A stretch of 64,000 bases of DNA from assembly GCF_019195395.1 (NCBI RefSeq), contig NZ_CP078067.1, positions 2,123,783-2,187,782 of the forward strand. The letters are read 5' to 3'. Below the pieces are notes generated by a model. It had not been told where the DNA came from. It saw nothing but the letters and a program-made list of their open reading frames with translations, and made no database searches. A program made the position numbers and the translations under genes. Of the stretch, positions 1 to 9,141 are shown one piece after another; the stretch's first letter is position 1, and each line of letters begins with the position of its first letter. This DNA comes from Kaistella faecalis. Lineage in GTDB: Bacteria; Bacteroidota; Bacteroidia; Flavobacteriales; Weeksellaceae.

Positions 1-399
1 GAAGACGGGAGTATTATTTCCTACCAGATCCCAAATTCCCTCATCGGTATAAAACTTTAAAGCGAAACCACGGATGTCCCGTTCTGCATCTGCGGCGCCG
101 CGCTCTCCGGCAACGGTAGAAAATCTTGCAAACATTTCAGTTTTTTTACCGATTTCGTTGAAGATATGAGCTTTGGTGTACTGAGTAATATCGTGAGTAA
201 CCGTAAATGTCCCAAATGCTCCTGAACCTTTAGCATGCATTCTTCTTTCGGGAATTACTTCTCTGTCGAAATTGGCCATTTTCTCCAGAAACCAAAAATC
301 CTGCATCAGCATTGGACCTCTGGGTCCTGCAGTCTGTACATTTTGATTGTCGGGCACCGGCGCGCCGGTCTGTCTAGTTAATTTTTTCTTTTCTTCCAT
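1..399 (-). CDS. Catalase, N-terminal part (gene runs off the window edge)
   Basis: Haem catalase that splits hydrogen peroxide to water and oxygen in the cytoplasm. Only the first 133 codons are present; the gene continues past base 1. The reading frame from the ATG at 399 gives the typical clade-3 opening with a PVPDNQN segment, then [20 protein letters not shown], which carries the distal catalytic histidine (about residue 55), and ends in VGNNTPVF, which holds the distal asparagine (about residue 128). No frameshift or stop is seen. The gene is followed upstream, in the same orientation, by a pirin and flavin/NAD oxidoreductase cluster, which fits a peroxide or redox stress neighbourhood. 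Family is certain; monofunctional subtype is inferred because the haem-ligand tyrosine is outside the window. Confidence 0.93.
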   Translation of the reverse strand, partial: MEEKKKLTRQTGAPVPDNQNVQTAGPRGPMLMQDFWFLEKMANFDREVIPERRMHAKGSGAFGTFTVTHDITQYTKAHIFNEIGKKTEMFARFSTVAGERGAADAERDIRGFALKFYTDEGIWDLVGNNTPVF

Positions 400-519
400 G
401 ATTATAATATTTTGATATCTAAAGTTACGAATTTAAACGCCTCAGTGTAATTCATTATATCTAATATCATCATATTTAAATAATGGAATGCATTGCGATT
501 AAATGGAAGAAAGAGTTTT

Positions 520-1428
520 CTATTTAGACAATTTCCCGTTAAGAATTGCTTTGGGGAGCGGTACAAATTCTTCTTCGTCCCCATGAACCAAAGGAAAAGC
601 ATCATGGTTTTGCTGATGCCAGTTTAGCTTTGCCTGCTCAATAATTTCTTTATCAGAATTGACAAAGTTCCAGAATATAAAGCGTTCCTCATCAAAAGGG
701 TCGCCGCCAAAAAGATAAACAGTAGCGTTTTCGCCGATTTCAAATTCGCAAAGCGTTGGATTTTTCGCGACGAGGAGCTGCTTCCCACCGAATTCATTCT
801 CTTCAATATGAACTGTCCCTTCCAATATATACATAGCAGCTTCACCAAATAAATCCTTCCCAATGTTTATTTTCTGACGTTCTTTACTTTTAACTTCAAG
901 AAAAAATAAATTAGAATGTACCGGTACGGGAGATTTTCTTCCGAAAAGTTCGCCCGCAATTAATTTGTACTGAAGACTGCCCTCACTCCATTCAGGAATT
1001 TCATTCGCTTTGGTGTGATGAAAGGTGGGTTCGCTCTGTTCCAGGCTTTTTGGTAAACCTACCCATATTTGAAAACCGTGCAGGTTTTTATCTGAATTTC
1101 TGAGATATTCCGGAGTTCGTTCGGAATGTACTACGCCTTTTCCGGCAGTCATCCAGTTCACCGCTCCGGGTTTTATTTCAATATCACTTCCGAGTGAATC
1201 TTTGTGTTGGATAGATCCTTCAAAAAGGTAAGTTAAAGTTGTAAGTCCAATATGAGGATGCGGCGGAACGTCTAGGTTTTGATATTGGTTCAGTGCAGCA
1301 GGTCCCATGTGATCAATAAAAACAAAAGGTCCCACTGCTCTTTTTTCCCTGAAAGGAAGCAGTCTTCCGACTAAGAAATTACCGATGTCGGCTGCTTTTT
1401 CTTCGATGATTAATCCAATATTTGACAT
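520..1428 (-). CDS. Pirin family protein (bicupin), first copy
   Basis: Cytoplasmic pirin-like metalloprotein of 302 residues, the usual two-cupin length. The N-terminal cupin keeps all four expected metal ligands: the PPHPHIG motif gives His57 and His59, and GVVHSERT gives His101 and Glu103. The second cupin (about 170-290) has no metal motif, as is usual. Some pirins have quercetin dioxygenase activity or act as redox sensors; the substrate cannot be told here. It is the last gene of a same-strand run of four (pirin, NAD(P)-binding protein, LLM flavin oxidoreductase, pirin) with gaps of 23-78 bases, so co-transcription is likely. The ATG at 1428 sits right before a conserved pirin start (MSNIGLII). 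Confidence 0.9.
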   Translation of the reverse strand: MSNIGLIIEEKAADIGNFLVGRLLPFREKRAVGPFVFIDHMGPAALNQYQNLDVPPHPHIGLTTLTYLFEGSIQHKDSLGSDIEIKPGAVNWMTAGKGVVHSERTPEYLRNSDKNLHGFQIWVGLPKSLEQSEPTFHHTKANEIPEWSEGSLQYKLIAGELFGRKSPVPVHSNLFFLEVKSKERQKINIGKDLFGEAAMYILEGTVHIEENEFGGKQLLVAKNPTLCEFEIGENATVYLFGGDPFDEERFIFWNFVNSDKEIIEQAKLNWHQQNHDAFPLVHGDEEEFVPLPKAILNGKLSK

Positions 1429-1506
1429 GCTTTATGCTTTGTGAGTTAAAAGAATGGTTTAAAATCCCCCGTAAGTTACTAAGTTTTGCAGAATCACTGA
1501 AAAGAT

Positions 1507-2553
1507 TTATTCAATTCCTAACCTTTTCTTCACGGCAGGAATTACTTCTTTCCCGAACAGTTCGATCGATTTCATCGTAAGTTCGTGCGGTACAAATCCT
1601 AAACTTGCCTGCGCAAAGAATCTAGTGAAACCGAAAAGTCCGTATTCGTAGACGATTTTTTCAGTAACCTGTTCTACACTGCCAACCATTAATGATCCTT
1701 CCGGACTGCGCATATATTCAAACTGTTCTCGAGTCATGGGTTGCCAGCCGCGGCTTCTGCCAACACGATCCATCATCTGCGCGTAATACGGGAAAAAATC
1801 ATCTGCTGCCTTCTCACCATCTTCGCCGATAAACATGTGATTGTTAATTCCGACTTGTAAATCTTCTGCATTATGGCCATTTTCAAGCCAGGACTTTTTA
1901 TAAAGATTAATGAAAGGCGTGAACTGCCGCGGCATTCCGCCAATGATTGCCAACATTAAAGGCAGCTGAAGCTTCGCGGCTCTCACTGCAGAAGCTGGAG
2001 TTCCGCCCGCAGCAAGCCAAACCGGAATTTCACCGTTTAAAGCCCTTGGATATACTCCTAAATCATGAATTGGGGCACGCAGGTTTCCGCTCCAAGAGAC
2101 CTTTTCTGACTTGTTGATCTTCAGTAAAAGGTCTAATTTTTCTTCAAAAAGTGCATCATAATCATTCAAATCAAAACCAAACAGCGGGAAAGATTCAATA
2201 AATGAGCCGCGACCTGCCATGATTTCTGCCCTTCCGCCGGAAATTGCGTCTACCGTAGCAAACTGCTGATAAACGCGAACCGGATCATCAGAACTTAGTA
2301 CCGTTACTGCGCTCGTAAGTTTAATGTTTTTTGTCACTGCCGCTGCTGCTGCAAGTACGGTTGTTGGCGACGACACCGCGTAATCCGGACGGTGATGTTC
2401 ACCAATCCCGAAAACATCAATCCCCAATAAATCTGCGAGTTTTATTTCTTCTAAAAGATCCTGTATTCGCCGATGTGCATTAATTCCTTTTCCCGGAACG
2501 GTTTCCGGTGCAGCATCAGCGAAAGTCATTAAACCGAATTCTAATTTTTTCAT
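1507..2553 (-). CDS. LLM class (luciferase-like) flavin-dependent oxidoreductase
   Basis: Cytoplasmic single-component member of the luciferase-like monooxygenase superfamily, 348 residues, expected to fold as a TIM barrel that uses FMN or F420; in bacteria without F420, FMN is the likely cofactor. The start MKKLEFGLMTFAD, the GIGEHHRPDY segment near residue 50, and LSSDDPVRVYQQFATVD are typical of the family. The frame could begin three codons earlier at a TTG (2562), but the ATG at 2553 precedes the conserved first strand and is preferred. The upstream NAD(P)-binding gene ends 23 bases away, so the two are probably translated from one message. Substrate unknown. Confidence 0.87.
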   Translation of the reverse strand: MKKLEFGLMTFADAAPETVPGKGINAHRRIQDLLEEIKLADLLGIDVFGIGEHHRPDYAVSSPTTVLAAAAAVTKNIKLTSAVTVLSSDDPVRVYQQFATVDAISGGRAEIMAGRGSFIESFPLFGFDLNDYDALFEEKLDLLLKINKSEKVSWSGNLRAPIHDLGVYPRALNGEIPVWLAAGGTPASAVRAAKLQLPLMLAIIGGMPRQFTPFINLYKKSWLENGHNAEDLQVGINNHMFIGEDGEKAADDFFPYYAQMMDRVGRSRGWQPMTREQFEYMRSPEGSLMVGSVEQVTEKIVYEYGLFGFTRFFAQASLGFVPHELTMKSIELFGKEVIPAVKKRLGIE

Positions 2554-2576
2554 CTTGATCAATTTGAAAGGTGAAA

Positions 2577-3233
2577 TTAATAAGCAGCCGTGAAAATCTG
2601 TCGGTTGAATTTCTTGTTTTCAAGTTCATCCGTGATTGCTAAAGCTAAATCCTGCACTGAATGGCGGGAGCGGCCTTCTGCATCAAAAACTGGCGAATCT
2701 GTTCCCAACCTGTATTTTCCGGTTTTTTCTTTTTCCCCGCTGAACATATTCATTTCCAGGGCAGGACTGAAAAATTCCCAGTCTAAAGTTTCGTTTTTCG
2801 AAAGAGTGTCTACGAAATACTTGCGTACGGCGCTTGCTCCAGGATATATTTCTTTAGGGAAATCTGGTCCGTCAACGATATAATTACCATTAATTTTCAA
2901 TGTTCCGGCACCTCCAATAACGATAAATTTTTTAACGCCGGATTTCTCTACTGCGTTTTGGATGGATGCGGCACCTTTCAAATAATCCTCGTGGATATTT
3001 GGGTTTGTCCAGCCCGGGTTGTATGCACTGACGATGGCATCACTTCCCCCGAGGATTTCTGCAAGCTCGTTTTCGTTAAAAATGTCAACATTTTTCTTCT
3101 GCAGATTTTTATAATCGTAAGCTATTTTGTCTGTATTTCTGGCGATAGCCACTACTTCATAGTTTCTTTCGAGCAGTTCGTTTAGAATTGCATTTCCGAC
3201 GTAGCCTGTAGCGCCGATAAGAGATATTTTCAT
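2577..3233 (-). CDS. NAD(P)-binding oxidoreductase (NmrA/atypical SDR type)
   Basis: Single-domain Rossmann protein of 218 residues in the atypical short-chain dehydrogenase group (YwnB/NmrA-like). The dinucleotide motif GATGYVG is at residues 7-13. A second-strand VVAIARNTDKI segment could read the NADP phosphate. There is SGVKKFIVIGGAGTL in the centre and no YxxxK catalytic pair, so it may be a flavin or quinone reductase, a redox sensor, or a binding protein rather than a classical dehydrogenase. It lies between a pirin (36 bases upstream) and the LLM oxidoreductase (23 bases downstream), and could recycle or sense NADPH for the flavin enzyme; that link is inference. Confidence 0.82.
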   Translation of the reverse strand: MKISLIGATGYVGNAILNELLERNYEVVAIARNTDKIAYDYKNLQKKNVDIFNENELAEILGGSDAIVSAYNPGWTNPNIHEDYLKGAASIQNAVEKSGVKKFIVIGGAGTLKINGNYIVDGPDFPKEIYPGASAVRKYFVDTLSKNETLDWEFFSPALEMNMFSGEKEKTGKYRLGTDSPVFDAEGRSRHSVQDLALAITDELENKKFNRQIFTAAY

Positions 3234-3269
3234 TTTATAATATTTAAACAGTTTACAAATTGCGAGTGC

Positions 3270-4151
3270 TTAGTCCTCCAGATAACCGAATTTTCCGGTA
3301 TTGAAGTCATCAAATGCCTGAATGATTTCCTGTTTGGAATTCATTACAAAAGGTCCGTGGGAAAAGATAGGTTCATTTAACGGCTGCCCGCTTAATACCA
3401 GTACAACGCTGTCTTCTGTAGCTTCAATTTGGAACGCTTCCCCTTCGTTTTCAAAAAGAACAAAATGGTCAGTCAGAACTTTTTCATTATCATTTACGGT
3501 AATGCTGCCTTCAATGACTAACAGCGCAGTGCTGAAATTTGCGGGAAAACTGAAATCGGCTCTTCCGTTTTTCTTCAGCTTGGCGTTCATCATGTTTATG
3601 GGACTGAATGTGCTTGCAGGACCTTTTTCACTTTGATATTCGCCGGAAATAATTTCTACAAAGCCATTTTCGCCCAAATCAACGGTATTCATTTCTGAAT
3701 TTTTTATGGCCTGATATTTCGGAGGACTCATTTTGTCTTTTGTCGGAAGGTTGATCCAAAGCTGCACCATCTGGAAAATTCCGCCCTTTTTTGCCCATTC
3801 GGTTTCGTGGAATTCTTTGTGGAGTACGCCGGAAGCTGCTGTCATCCATTGTACGTCACCTTCACCGATGATTCCGCCGCCGCCTGAACTGTCACCATGT
3901 TCAACCCGGCCCTGGTAAGCAATGGTTACCGTTTCAAAACCTCTGTGCGGATGCACGCCCACTCCTCGGGGTTTGTCGGTTCCTGAGAAATGGAACTTTG
4001 AATTGTAATCTAACATGATGAATGGATCCATTCTCTTCATGTCTAAACGGAATCCGCCTGGGATAAAGTTATGAACCCTGAAACCGTCGCCCACGAAGTG
4101 AGGCTCTCTCGGTGGTACTATTATCTCTACTTTTTTTATTGCCATGATCAT
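3270..4151 (-). CDS. Pirin family protein (bicupin), second copy
   Basis: Second full-length pirin of 293 residues. GVGVHPHRGFETVT supplies metal ligands His67 and His69; GVLHKEFHE supplies His111 and Glu113. It is only distantly similar to the pirin at 520-1428 (different loops, a DSSGGGGIIGEG segment), so the two are old paralogues rather than a recent duplication. The start is either ATG 4151 or the in-frame ATG two codons later (4145). A TACTTTTG box lies 16 bases upstream of 4151, so this is likely the first gene of the four-gene redox operon ending at 520. Substrate unknown. Confidence 0.9.
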   Translation of the reverse strand: MIMAIKKVEIIVPPREPHFVGDGFRVHNFIPGGFRLDMKRMDPFIMLDYNSKFHFSGTDKPRGVGVHPHRGFETVTIAYQGRVEHGDSSGGGGIIGEGDVQWMTAASGVLHKEFHETEWAKKGGIFQMVQLWINLPTKDKMSPPKYQAIKNSEMNTVDLGENGFVEIISGEYQSEKGPASTFSPINMMNAKLKKNGRADFSFPANFSTALLVIEGSITVNDNEKVLTDHFVLFENEGEAFQIEATEDSVVLVLSGQPLNEPIFSHGPFVMNSKQEIIQAFDDFNTGKFGYLED

Positions 4152-4166
4152 CTTTAATTATTAATA

Positions 4167-4174
4167 CAAAAGTA
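4167..4174 (-). promoter_or_regulatory. Promoter -7 box for the pirin/oxidoreductase cluster
   Basis: On the minus strand TACTTTTG matches the Bacteroidota TAnnTTTG -7 box exactly. No clear TTG -33 box is found 18-21 bases upstream. A transcript starting a few bases downstream would have a leader of about 10 bases before the ATG at 4151. Confidence 0.5.
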
Positions 4175-4304
4175 CAGTTGTAACATCTAAAATACATTGA
4201 TGTAAGATAAGAATGTACTCTTTTGGGAATCAGTAAGTTAAAAGTATATCAGGAGGGATGATTATTTTTCGCCCATTTTATTTTGAAAATAGTACTATTG
4301 ATAA

Positions 4305-5714
4305 TTAATGATCGGTTCTCATATTCTCTCCATCTTTGGAATGGAGTCTTCTGAAAACAAACCCTGAAAGTATGGTAAGAATTCCCATTACAATAAATGT
4401 GTACCGAAAGGCAGAATGTGTGTTCTCGTAGTTGAGGTTTGCATTGTTTTCAAACAGTTTCAGAACAACCAGTCCGAACGCAATCCCGAAACCGATCGCA
4501 AGCTGTTGATTTACGGCGATAAGTGAGTTACCGCTGCTGGTGTGAGAATTTCGTAAATCTGCGAGTGAAATTGTATTCATTGAGGTAAACTGAATGGAGT
4601 TAAAGAAACCCATAACAGCGATAATCGGAACAAACCACCAAATTGAGGTTTGTATGCCGGGAATTGCGAGGCAACAGATGAGAAAACCAATAATGAAAGT
4701 ATTTGTCATCAGGGTTTTGCGATAACCAAATCTGTTGAGGATTTTAATTACTGATGATTTCCCGAACATTGCAGTTAAAGCCATAGGCGCAACGATCCAT
4801 CCCGAAACTACGGCACTTGCTCCGTAAGCAATCTGAATCATTAATGGCAAAAGTAAAGGAACAGAACTTATTCCCAAACGGGTGGCCAGATTACCTAAAA
4901 TACCCACGCGGAACGTTCTTACCTGAAAAAGATTTAACGGGAAAATAGGGTTTTCCGTTTTGGAAGCGTGGCGATAATAAAAGTACACCATTAAGAATCC
5001 CAGGATGAAAATCATCAATACTGGGGTAGTGTGAGTAGCAGTGCCGAACATTTCCAGCGAGATGGAGAGCAGGAGAGAGGCTGTCGCAAAAATAAGGAAG
5101 CCTTTTAGATCAAAAGTGATTATTTTGGACTGGTAATTCGGCATGTATTTTAAACTGAGAACGATTCCTACAAATCCAATAGGAATATTGATAAGAAAAA
5201 TCCAGTGCCAGGAAAGATAATCTACCATGTAGCCGCCGACCACCGGTCCTAGAACAGGTCCTATCAACGCCGGAACAATAGCGTAATTCATTGCCCTGAG
5301 TAATTCGTTTTTATCGTAGGTTTTCAGGAGTGCCAATCGGCCAACGGGCGTCATCAGACTTCCGCCGATTCCCTGTACCACACGAGAAATGACTAACTGA
5401 GTGAGATTTTGTGACAGTGCGCAGAACAAAGATCCCAAACTGAAAACTATGATGGCGAATATAAAAACCTTCTTGGTTCCGAATTTATCCGCCAGAAAAC
5501 CGCTTACCGGCATAAATAGCGCAAGCGTCAGGACATAGCTGATGATTGCATTCTGCATATTAAGCGGCGATTCATTCAGGTCCGCAGCAATGGACGGTAA
5601 TGATGTGTTGAGAATTGTAGAATCCAACATCTGCATGAAAATAGCTGTTGCAAGAATGAATGGAAGGATTCTCTTGGTTGGGGTGTCAAAAGTTTGTAAA
5701 GAATCAGACATCAT
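4305..5714 (-). CDS. MFS multidrug exporter, DHA2 family
   Basis: Inner-membrane proton-driven drug exporter of the major facilitator superfamily, 469 residues with many hydrophobic helices. The DHA2 group is indicated by RVVQGIGGSLMTPVGRL (helix 4 region) and GPVLGPVVGGYMVDYLSWHW followed by IFLINIPIG (helices 5-6). The N-terminus MLDSTILNTSLPSIAADL is typical of EmrB-like proteins. There is no EmrA-like adaptor or TolC gene next to it, so it may act alone. The start is one of two tandem ATGs (5714 or 5711). The 153-base gap to the pirin cluster downstream holds no obvious terminator. Substrates cannot be predicted. Confidence 0.88.
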   Translation of the reverse strand: MMSDSLQTFDTPTKRILPFILATAIFMQMLDSTILNTSLPSIAADLNESPLNMQNAIISYVLTLALFMPVSGFLADKFGTKKVFIFAIIVFSLGSLFCALSQNLTQLVISRVVQGIGGSLMTPVGRLALLKTYDKNELLRAMNYAIVPALIGPVLGPVVGGYMVDYLSWHWIFLINIPIGFVGIVLSLKYMPNYQSKIITFDLKGFLIFATASLLLSISLEMFGTATHTTPVLMIFILGFLMVYFYYRHASKTENPIFPLNLFQVRTFRVGILGNLATRLGISSVPLLLPLMIQIAYGASAVVSGWIVAPMALTAMFGKSSVIKILNRFGYRKTLMTNTFIIGFLICCLAIPGIQTSIWWFVPIIAVMGFFNSIQFTSMNTISLADLRNSHTSSGNSLIAVNQQLAIGFGIAFGLVVLKLFENNANLNYENTHSAFRYTFIVMGILTILSGFVFRRLHSKDGENMRTDH

Positions 5715-5782
5715 TCATCATTAGCAAAAAGTGAACCTAAAAATCCTGCAGGTTGTGCAGGATTTACTAACAAAAAATACAT

Positions 5783-7453
5783 TTAATAGGAATCTTCGTG
5801 GACACTTATAACGGCTCTGCCGCTTGGATCGTTCATTTTTTTGAAGGCTTCGTCCCATTCCAGAGCGATTGGAGTTGAACACGCAACAGATGGTACTGAA
5901 GGTACTGTTGCTGCTGCTGTTTCACTAGGGAAATGTTCTTCAAAAATTGTTCTGTAACGGTATTCTTCTTTGTTTTGGGGCGTGTTTAGCGGAAAACGGA
6001 ATTTTGCATTAACCATCATTTCATCGCTGACTTCTTTCTCTGCCAAATCTTTCAGCGAATCGATCCAGGAGTAACCAACCCCATCAGAAAACTGTTCTTT
6101 CTGTCTCCAGACAATGGATTCGGGCAATAGATCCTCAAATGCTTTTCGCAGTACCCATTTCTCCATTTTTCCTTCCGCTTTGCTAATCATTTTGTCTTTA
6201 GGATTTACGGTCATCGCTACATCCATAAATTCTTTATCCAGAAAAGGTACACGTCCTTCAATTCCCCAACTCATCAAGGCTTTGTTCGCGCGCAAACAGT
6301 CATAAAGGTGCAGTTTACCTAATTTTCTTACGGTTTCTTCATGAAATTCTTTCGCATTCGGGGCTTTGTGGAAATATAAATATCCGCCAAAAAGCTCATC
6401 GCTTCCTTCACCGGAAAGCACCATTTTTATCCCCATGGATTTAATGACTCTGGCCAATAGATACATTGGAGTTGAGGCACGAATCGTGGTAACATCATAG
6501 GTTTCCAAATGGTAAATAACATCCCGTACGGCATCCAAACCTTCCTGAACCGTAAAATGAACTTCGTGGTGGATAGAGCCGATATGGTCCGCAGCTTTTT
6601 GTGCAGCGATGAGGTCGGGGCTTCCTTCCAATCCCACGGCAAAGCTGTGCAGTCTGGGATACCAAGCTTCCTGAGTGTCGCCACTTTCGATTCTGTTTCT
6701 TGCGTATTTTGCAGTAACAGCTGCAATTATCGACGAATCCAAACCACCGGAAAGCAGAACCCCGTAAGGAACATCGCTCATCAGTTGGCGGTGAACCGCT
6801 GCTTCAAGGCTTTTTCTGATTGCAGAAATATCTGTAATATTGTCTTTGACGTTATCAAAATCCTCCCAATCACGTTTATACCATTTCTGCATTTCGTAAC
6901 CGTCTTTGCTGTAAAGAAAATGACCTGGTAAAAAAGTTTCAATGGTTTTACAGACTCCTTCCAAAGCCTTCAGTTCAGAAGCGACATAGTAACTTCCGTT
7001 TTTGTCCCAACCCTGATACAGCGGACAAATCCCCATGTGGTCGCGACCTACGAGATAAATATCATTTTCAATATCATAAAGCGCAAATGCAAATATTCCG
7101 TTGAGTTTTTCAAGAAAATCTTTCCCGTACCGACGGTAGAGTGCCAGAATAACTTCACAATCTGAATGAGTCAGAAATTCATAGTCGGGAAATTCTGCGC
7201 GCAATTCCTGATGGTTGTAAATTTCTCCATTTACGGCTAAAACTACTTTTCCGTCTTTAGTAAAAAGAGGCTGTTTGCCTGAAGTTGGATCTACAATTGC
7301 CAGGCGTTCGTGAGAAAAAATTACTTTTTCATCCTGAAAAATCCCGCTCCAATCCGGGCCACGGTGGCGGATTTTCTTGGACATTTCTAATATCTGGGGA
7401 CGGAGAACTTCCGTTTTTTGTTTTGCGTCAAAAAGACATACAATTCCACACAT
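5783..7453 (-). CDS. asnB: Asparagine synthetase B (glutamine-hydrolysing)
   Basis: Cytoplasmic enzyme making asparagine from aspartate, ATP and glutamine. The N-terminal class II glutaminase domain begins with Met-Cys: Cys2 becomes the nucleophile after Met removal, which fixes the start at ATG 7453. An upstream in-frame TTG at 7504 lies inside the promoter box and is rejected. RHRGPD (29-34) and AVNGEIYN (73-80) belong to the glutaminase site. The synthetase domain has the PP-loop SGGLDSS at 235-241. At 556 residues it is close to the E. coli AsnB length of 554. It stands alone behind its own strong promoter. Confidence 0.96.
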   Translation of the reverse strand: MCGIVCLFDAKQKTEVLRPQILEMSKKIRHRGPDWSGIFQDEKVIFSHERLAIVDPTSGKQPLFTKDGKVVLAVNGEIYNHQELRAEFPDYEFLTHSDCEVILALYRRYGKDFLEKLNGIFAFALYDIENDIYLVGRDHMGICPLYQGWDKNGSYYVASELKALEGVCKTIETFLPGHFLYSKDGYEMQKWYKRDWEDFDNVKDNITDISAIRKSLEAAVHRQLMSDVPYGVLLSGGLDSSIIAAVTAKYARNRIESGDTQEAWYPRLHSFAVGLEGSPDLIAAQKAADHIGSIHHEVHFTVQEGLDAVRDVIYHLETYDVTTIRASTPMYLLARVIKSMGIKMVLSGEGSDELFGGYLYFHKAPNAKEFHEETVRKLGKLHLYDCLRANKALMSWGIEGRVPFLDKEFMDVAMTVNPKDKMISKAEGKMEKWVLRKAFEDLLPESIVWRQKEQFSDGVGYSWIDSLKDLAEKEVSDEMMVNAKFRFPLNTPQNKEEYRYRTIFEEHFPSETAAATVPSVPSVACSTPIALEWDEAFKKMNDPSGRAVISVHEDSY

Positions 7454-7501
7454 AAGTTTATGATTATAAGTGATTATTAAAAATTGATTAATTTTATTCT
7501 G

Positions 7502-7531
7502 CAAACATAATTTAAATGTTTATAAAACAAA
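7502..7531 (-). promoter_or_regulatory. Promoter of asnB
   Basis: Minus strand shows TTTG (7531-7528), an 18-base spacer, then TATGTTTG (7509-7502), a full match to the Bacteroidota -33/-7 pattern. The start of asnB is about 49 bases downstream of the -7 box, leaving a leader of roughly 40 bases. Confidence 0.65.
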
Positions 7532-7632
7532 ACGAAATTTAATAAAAGAAGAATATTTTACTAAAATTAACTTTTAAAGCGGAAAAAATTAAGTTGACCG
7601 GAGGATTTTCGTTGTTTAGGTGGAAAAAATTC

Positions 7633-7661
7633 AAAAAAAATAGCAGACCTAAGCCTGCTAT
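7633..7661 (-). terminator. Intrinsic terminator of the RsmB-like methyltransferase gene
   Basis: A 7-base stem (arms at 7640-7646 and 7655-7661) with an 8-base loop is followed on the minus strand by a run of T residues (7640-7633). It lies 22 bases after the stop codon at 7684. Confidence 0.7.
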
Positions 7662-7683
7662 AATTATGATATGTGTATTTTAA

Positions 7684-8889
7684 TTATGCGTTTCTTCCGA
7701 TCAACGCCATATAAAACCCGTCAAATCCGTCGCTCGGCATTACTTTTTCTTCCTTAATAAGTGTGAATCCTTCATTGTTTTTCAGGAAAGTTTCAACCTG
7801 CTCGTTGTTTTCACTTGGCAAGATTGAACAGGTTGCGTAAATCATTTTTCCTCCTTTTTTCAGCATTTTGCTGTAATCCTGAAGAATCTGCTGCTGCTCA
7901 TTTTTAATCCTGTCGATAAAATCCTGGTCGATTTTCCATTTGGAATCGGGGTTTCTTTTCAAGACCCCTAAACCTGAACAGGGCGCGTCGATCAAAACAC
8001 GGTCAGCTTTTTCGTGAAGTCTTTTGATTACTTTATTGTCTTCGATAAATCTCGTTTCAATGTTGTGAGCACCAGCTCTTTTTGCGCGTCTTTTCAGCTC
8101 AGCGAGTTTCCATTCGTAAATATCAAGCGCAATAATTTGACCTTTGTTTTTCATCAAAGCAGCCAAATGTAGGGTTTTCCCACCCGCTCCGGCGCAAGCG
8201 TCTACCACGCGCATTCCTTCCTGAACATCAAGCAACTCACCGATTTTCTGAGAAGAAGCATCCTGAACTTCGAACAAACCGTCTTTAAAAGCGGAAGTTA
8301 AGAATACATTTTTCTTTTCCTGCAGCTGAACAGCATCCGGATAATTTCGGATCTGGAAACTTTCCACATCCTCATCCTTAAGATCGGAAACCAGTTCTTT
8401 GGCTGTTGTTTTCAGGGTATTTGCACGGAGAATTGTAGGGGCCTGCTCGTTAAGAGCATGCATTTCTCTTTCCCATTTGCTGCCCAGTTCTTTTTCAAGA
8501 GTTTCGGCAAGCCATTCAGGTATGGAGTATTCGATTGATTTTGTTGGAACCGTATTTTTCTTGAGTTTATTCAGGATATCAGCATTTTTAATCCCGTCAA
8601 ACTCCTCGAATTTTTTATAATGCGTCTTGGTCCAAAGACAATACGCAAGAATTAACTTATAGATGTTGTTTGGTTTTACGCCTTCGCCCATGTAATATTC
8701 AAGGCGTTTTTTCCAGCGGATAATGTCATAAAAAATTTGCGAAACCACTTTCCGGTCTTCGCTGCCCCATTTTCTGTTGGCTTTCAGGAGTCTTTCTATA
8801 ACCTTGTCGGCATATTTTCTGTCTTCAAAAAAGGTTTCCTGCAGTGCGTCGTGAATTCCTATCAGTAAGTTTCTGTGTATCAGTTCCAT
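7684..8889 (-). CDS. RsmB/NOP2-family rRNA (cytosine-5) methyltransferase
   Basis: S-adenosylmethionine-dependent RNA m5C methyltransferase, 401 residues, acting on ribosomal RNA. The N-terminal half (1-150) is an NusB-like helical region; the catalytic domain follows. SAM-binding motif I is DACAGAGGKT (230-239). The two cysteines of the family are present: APCSGLG with Cys304 (motif IV) and YATCSILPSENNEQ with Cys354 (motif VI, the nucleophile). This architecture resembles RsmB (16S C967), but Bacteroidota carry several NOP2-like enzymes, so the modified base is not certain. A minus-strand TATTTTTG box at 8951-8944 may be its promoter. A terminator follows. Confidence 0.88.
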   Translation of the reverse strand: MELIHRNLLIGIHDALQETFFEDRKYADKVIERLLKANRKWGSEDRKVVSQIFYDIIRWKKRLEYYMGEGVKPNNIYKLILAYCLWTKTHYKKFEEFDGIKNADILNKLKKNTVPTKSIEYSIPEWLAETLEKELGSKWEREMHALNEQAPTILRANTLKTTAKELVSDLKDEDVESFQIRNYPDAVQLQEKKNVFLTSAFKDGLFEVQDASSQKIGELLDVQEGMRVVDACAGAGGKTLHLAALMKNKGQIIALDIYEWKLAELKRRAKRAGAHNIETRFIEDNKVIKRLHEKADRVLIDAPCSGLGVLKRNPDSKWKIDQDFIDRIKNEQQQILQDYSKMLKKGGKMIYATCSILPSENNEQVETFLKNNEGFTLIKEEKVMPSDGFDGFYMALIGRNA

Positions 8890-8986
8890 GTATGGATGTT
8901 TTAATGTTCAATTTGTCCTCGAATCGCCGGGACAGAATTTTTGCAAAAATAAGGTTTTTAAACCGAATAAATGATGCTGTAGATTT

Positions 8987-9068
8987 GGGCGCCTTTTTCC
9001 GCCCTCCGTTCCCGATTTTTTTCTTACACTGCGTTCCATAAAAAAGAGCTCCACTCAGGTCGGGGCGC
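8987..9068. repeat. Possible hairpin-type intergenic repeat
   Basis: This stretch upstream of the PhnA-like gene has the layout of the two clearer repeats at 25281 and 55762: a G+C-rich left arm, a T run, a short centre, an A run, and a right arm ending in tcggggc. GGCGCC at 8988 and GGGGCGC at 9062 form the outer ends. Sequence identity with the other two is limited to the right-hand edge, so it may be a different family or a chance likeness. Confidence 0.35.
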
Positions 9069-9141
9069 AGTTGCGGCGCTGAAATCCTGGATTTTTAATC
9101 AGTCTAAAAAATTCTTACTTTTGTAGTTCAAAAAATAAACC

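Noticed and set aside
6509-6931. Long antisense frame inside asnB
   Set aside because: It is the complement of conserved asnB codons with no promoter and no known domain; the same holds for other opposite-strand frames in metG, rny, gcvT and susC.
7454-7504. Longer asnB starting from TTG at 7504
   Set aside because: It would bury the catalytic Cys2, and the TTG belongs to the promoter -7 box.
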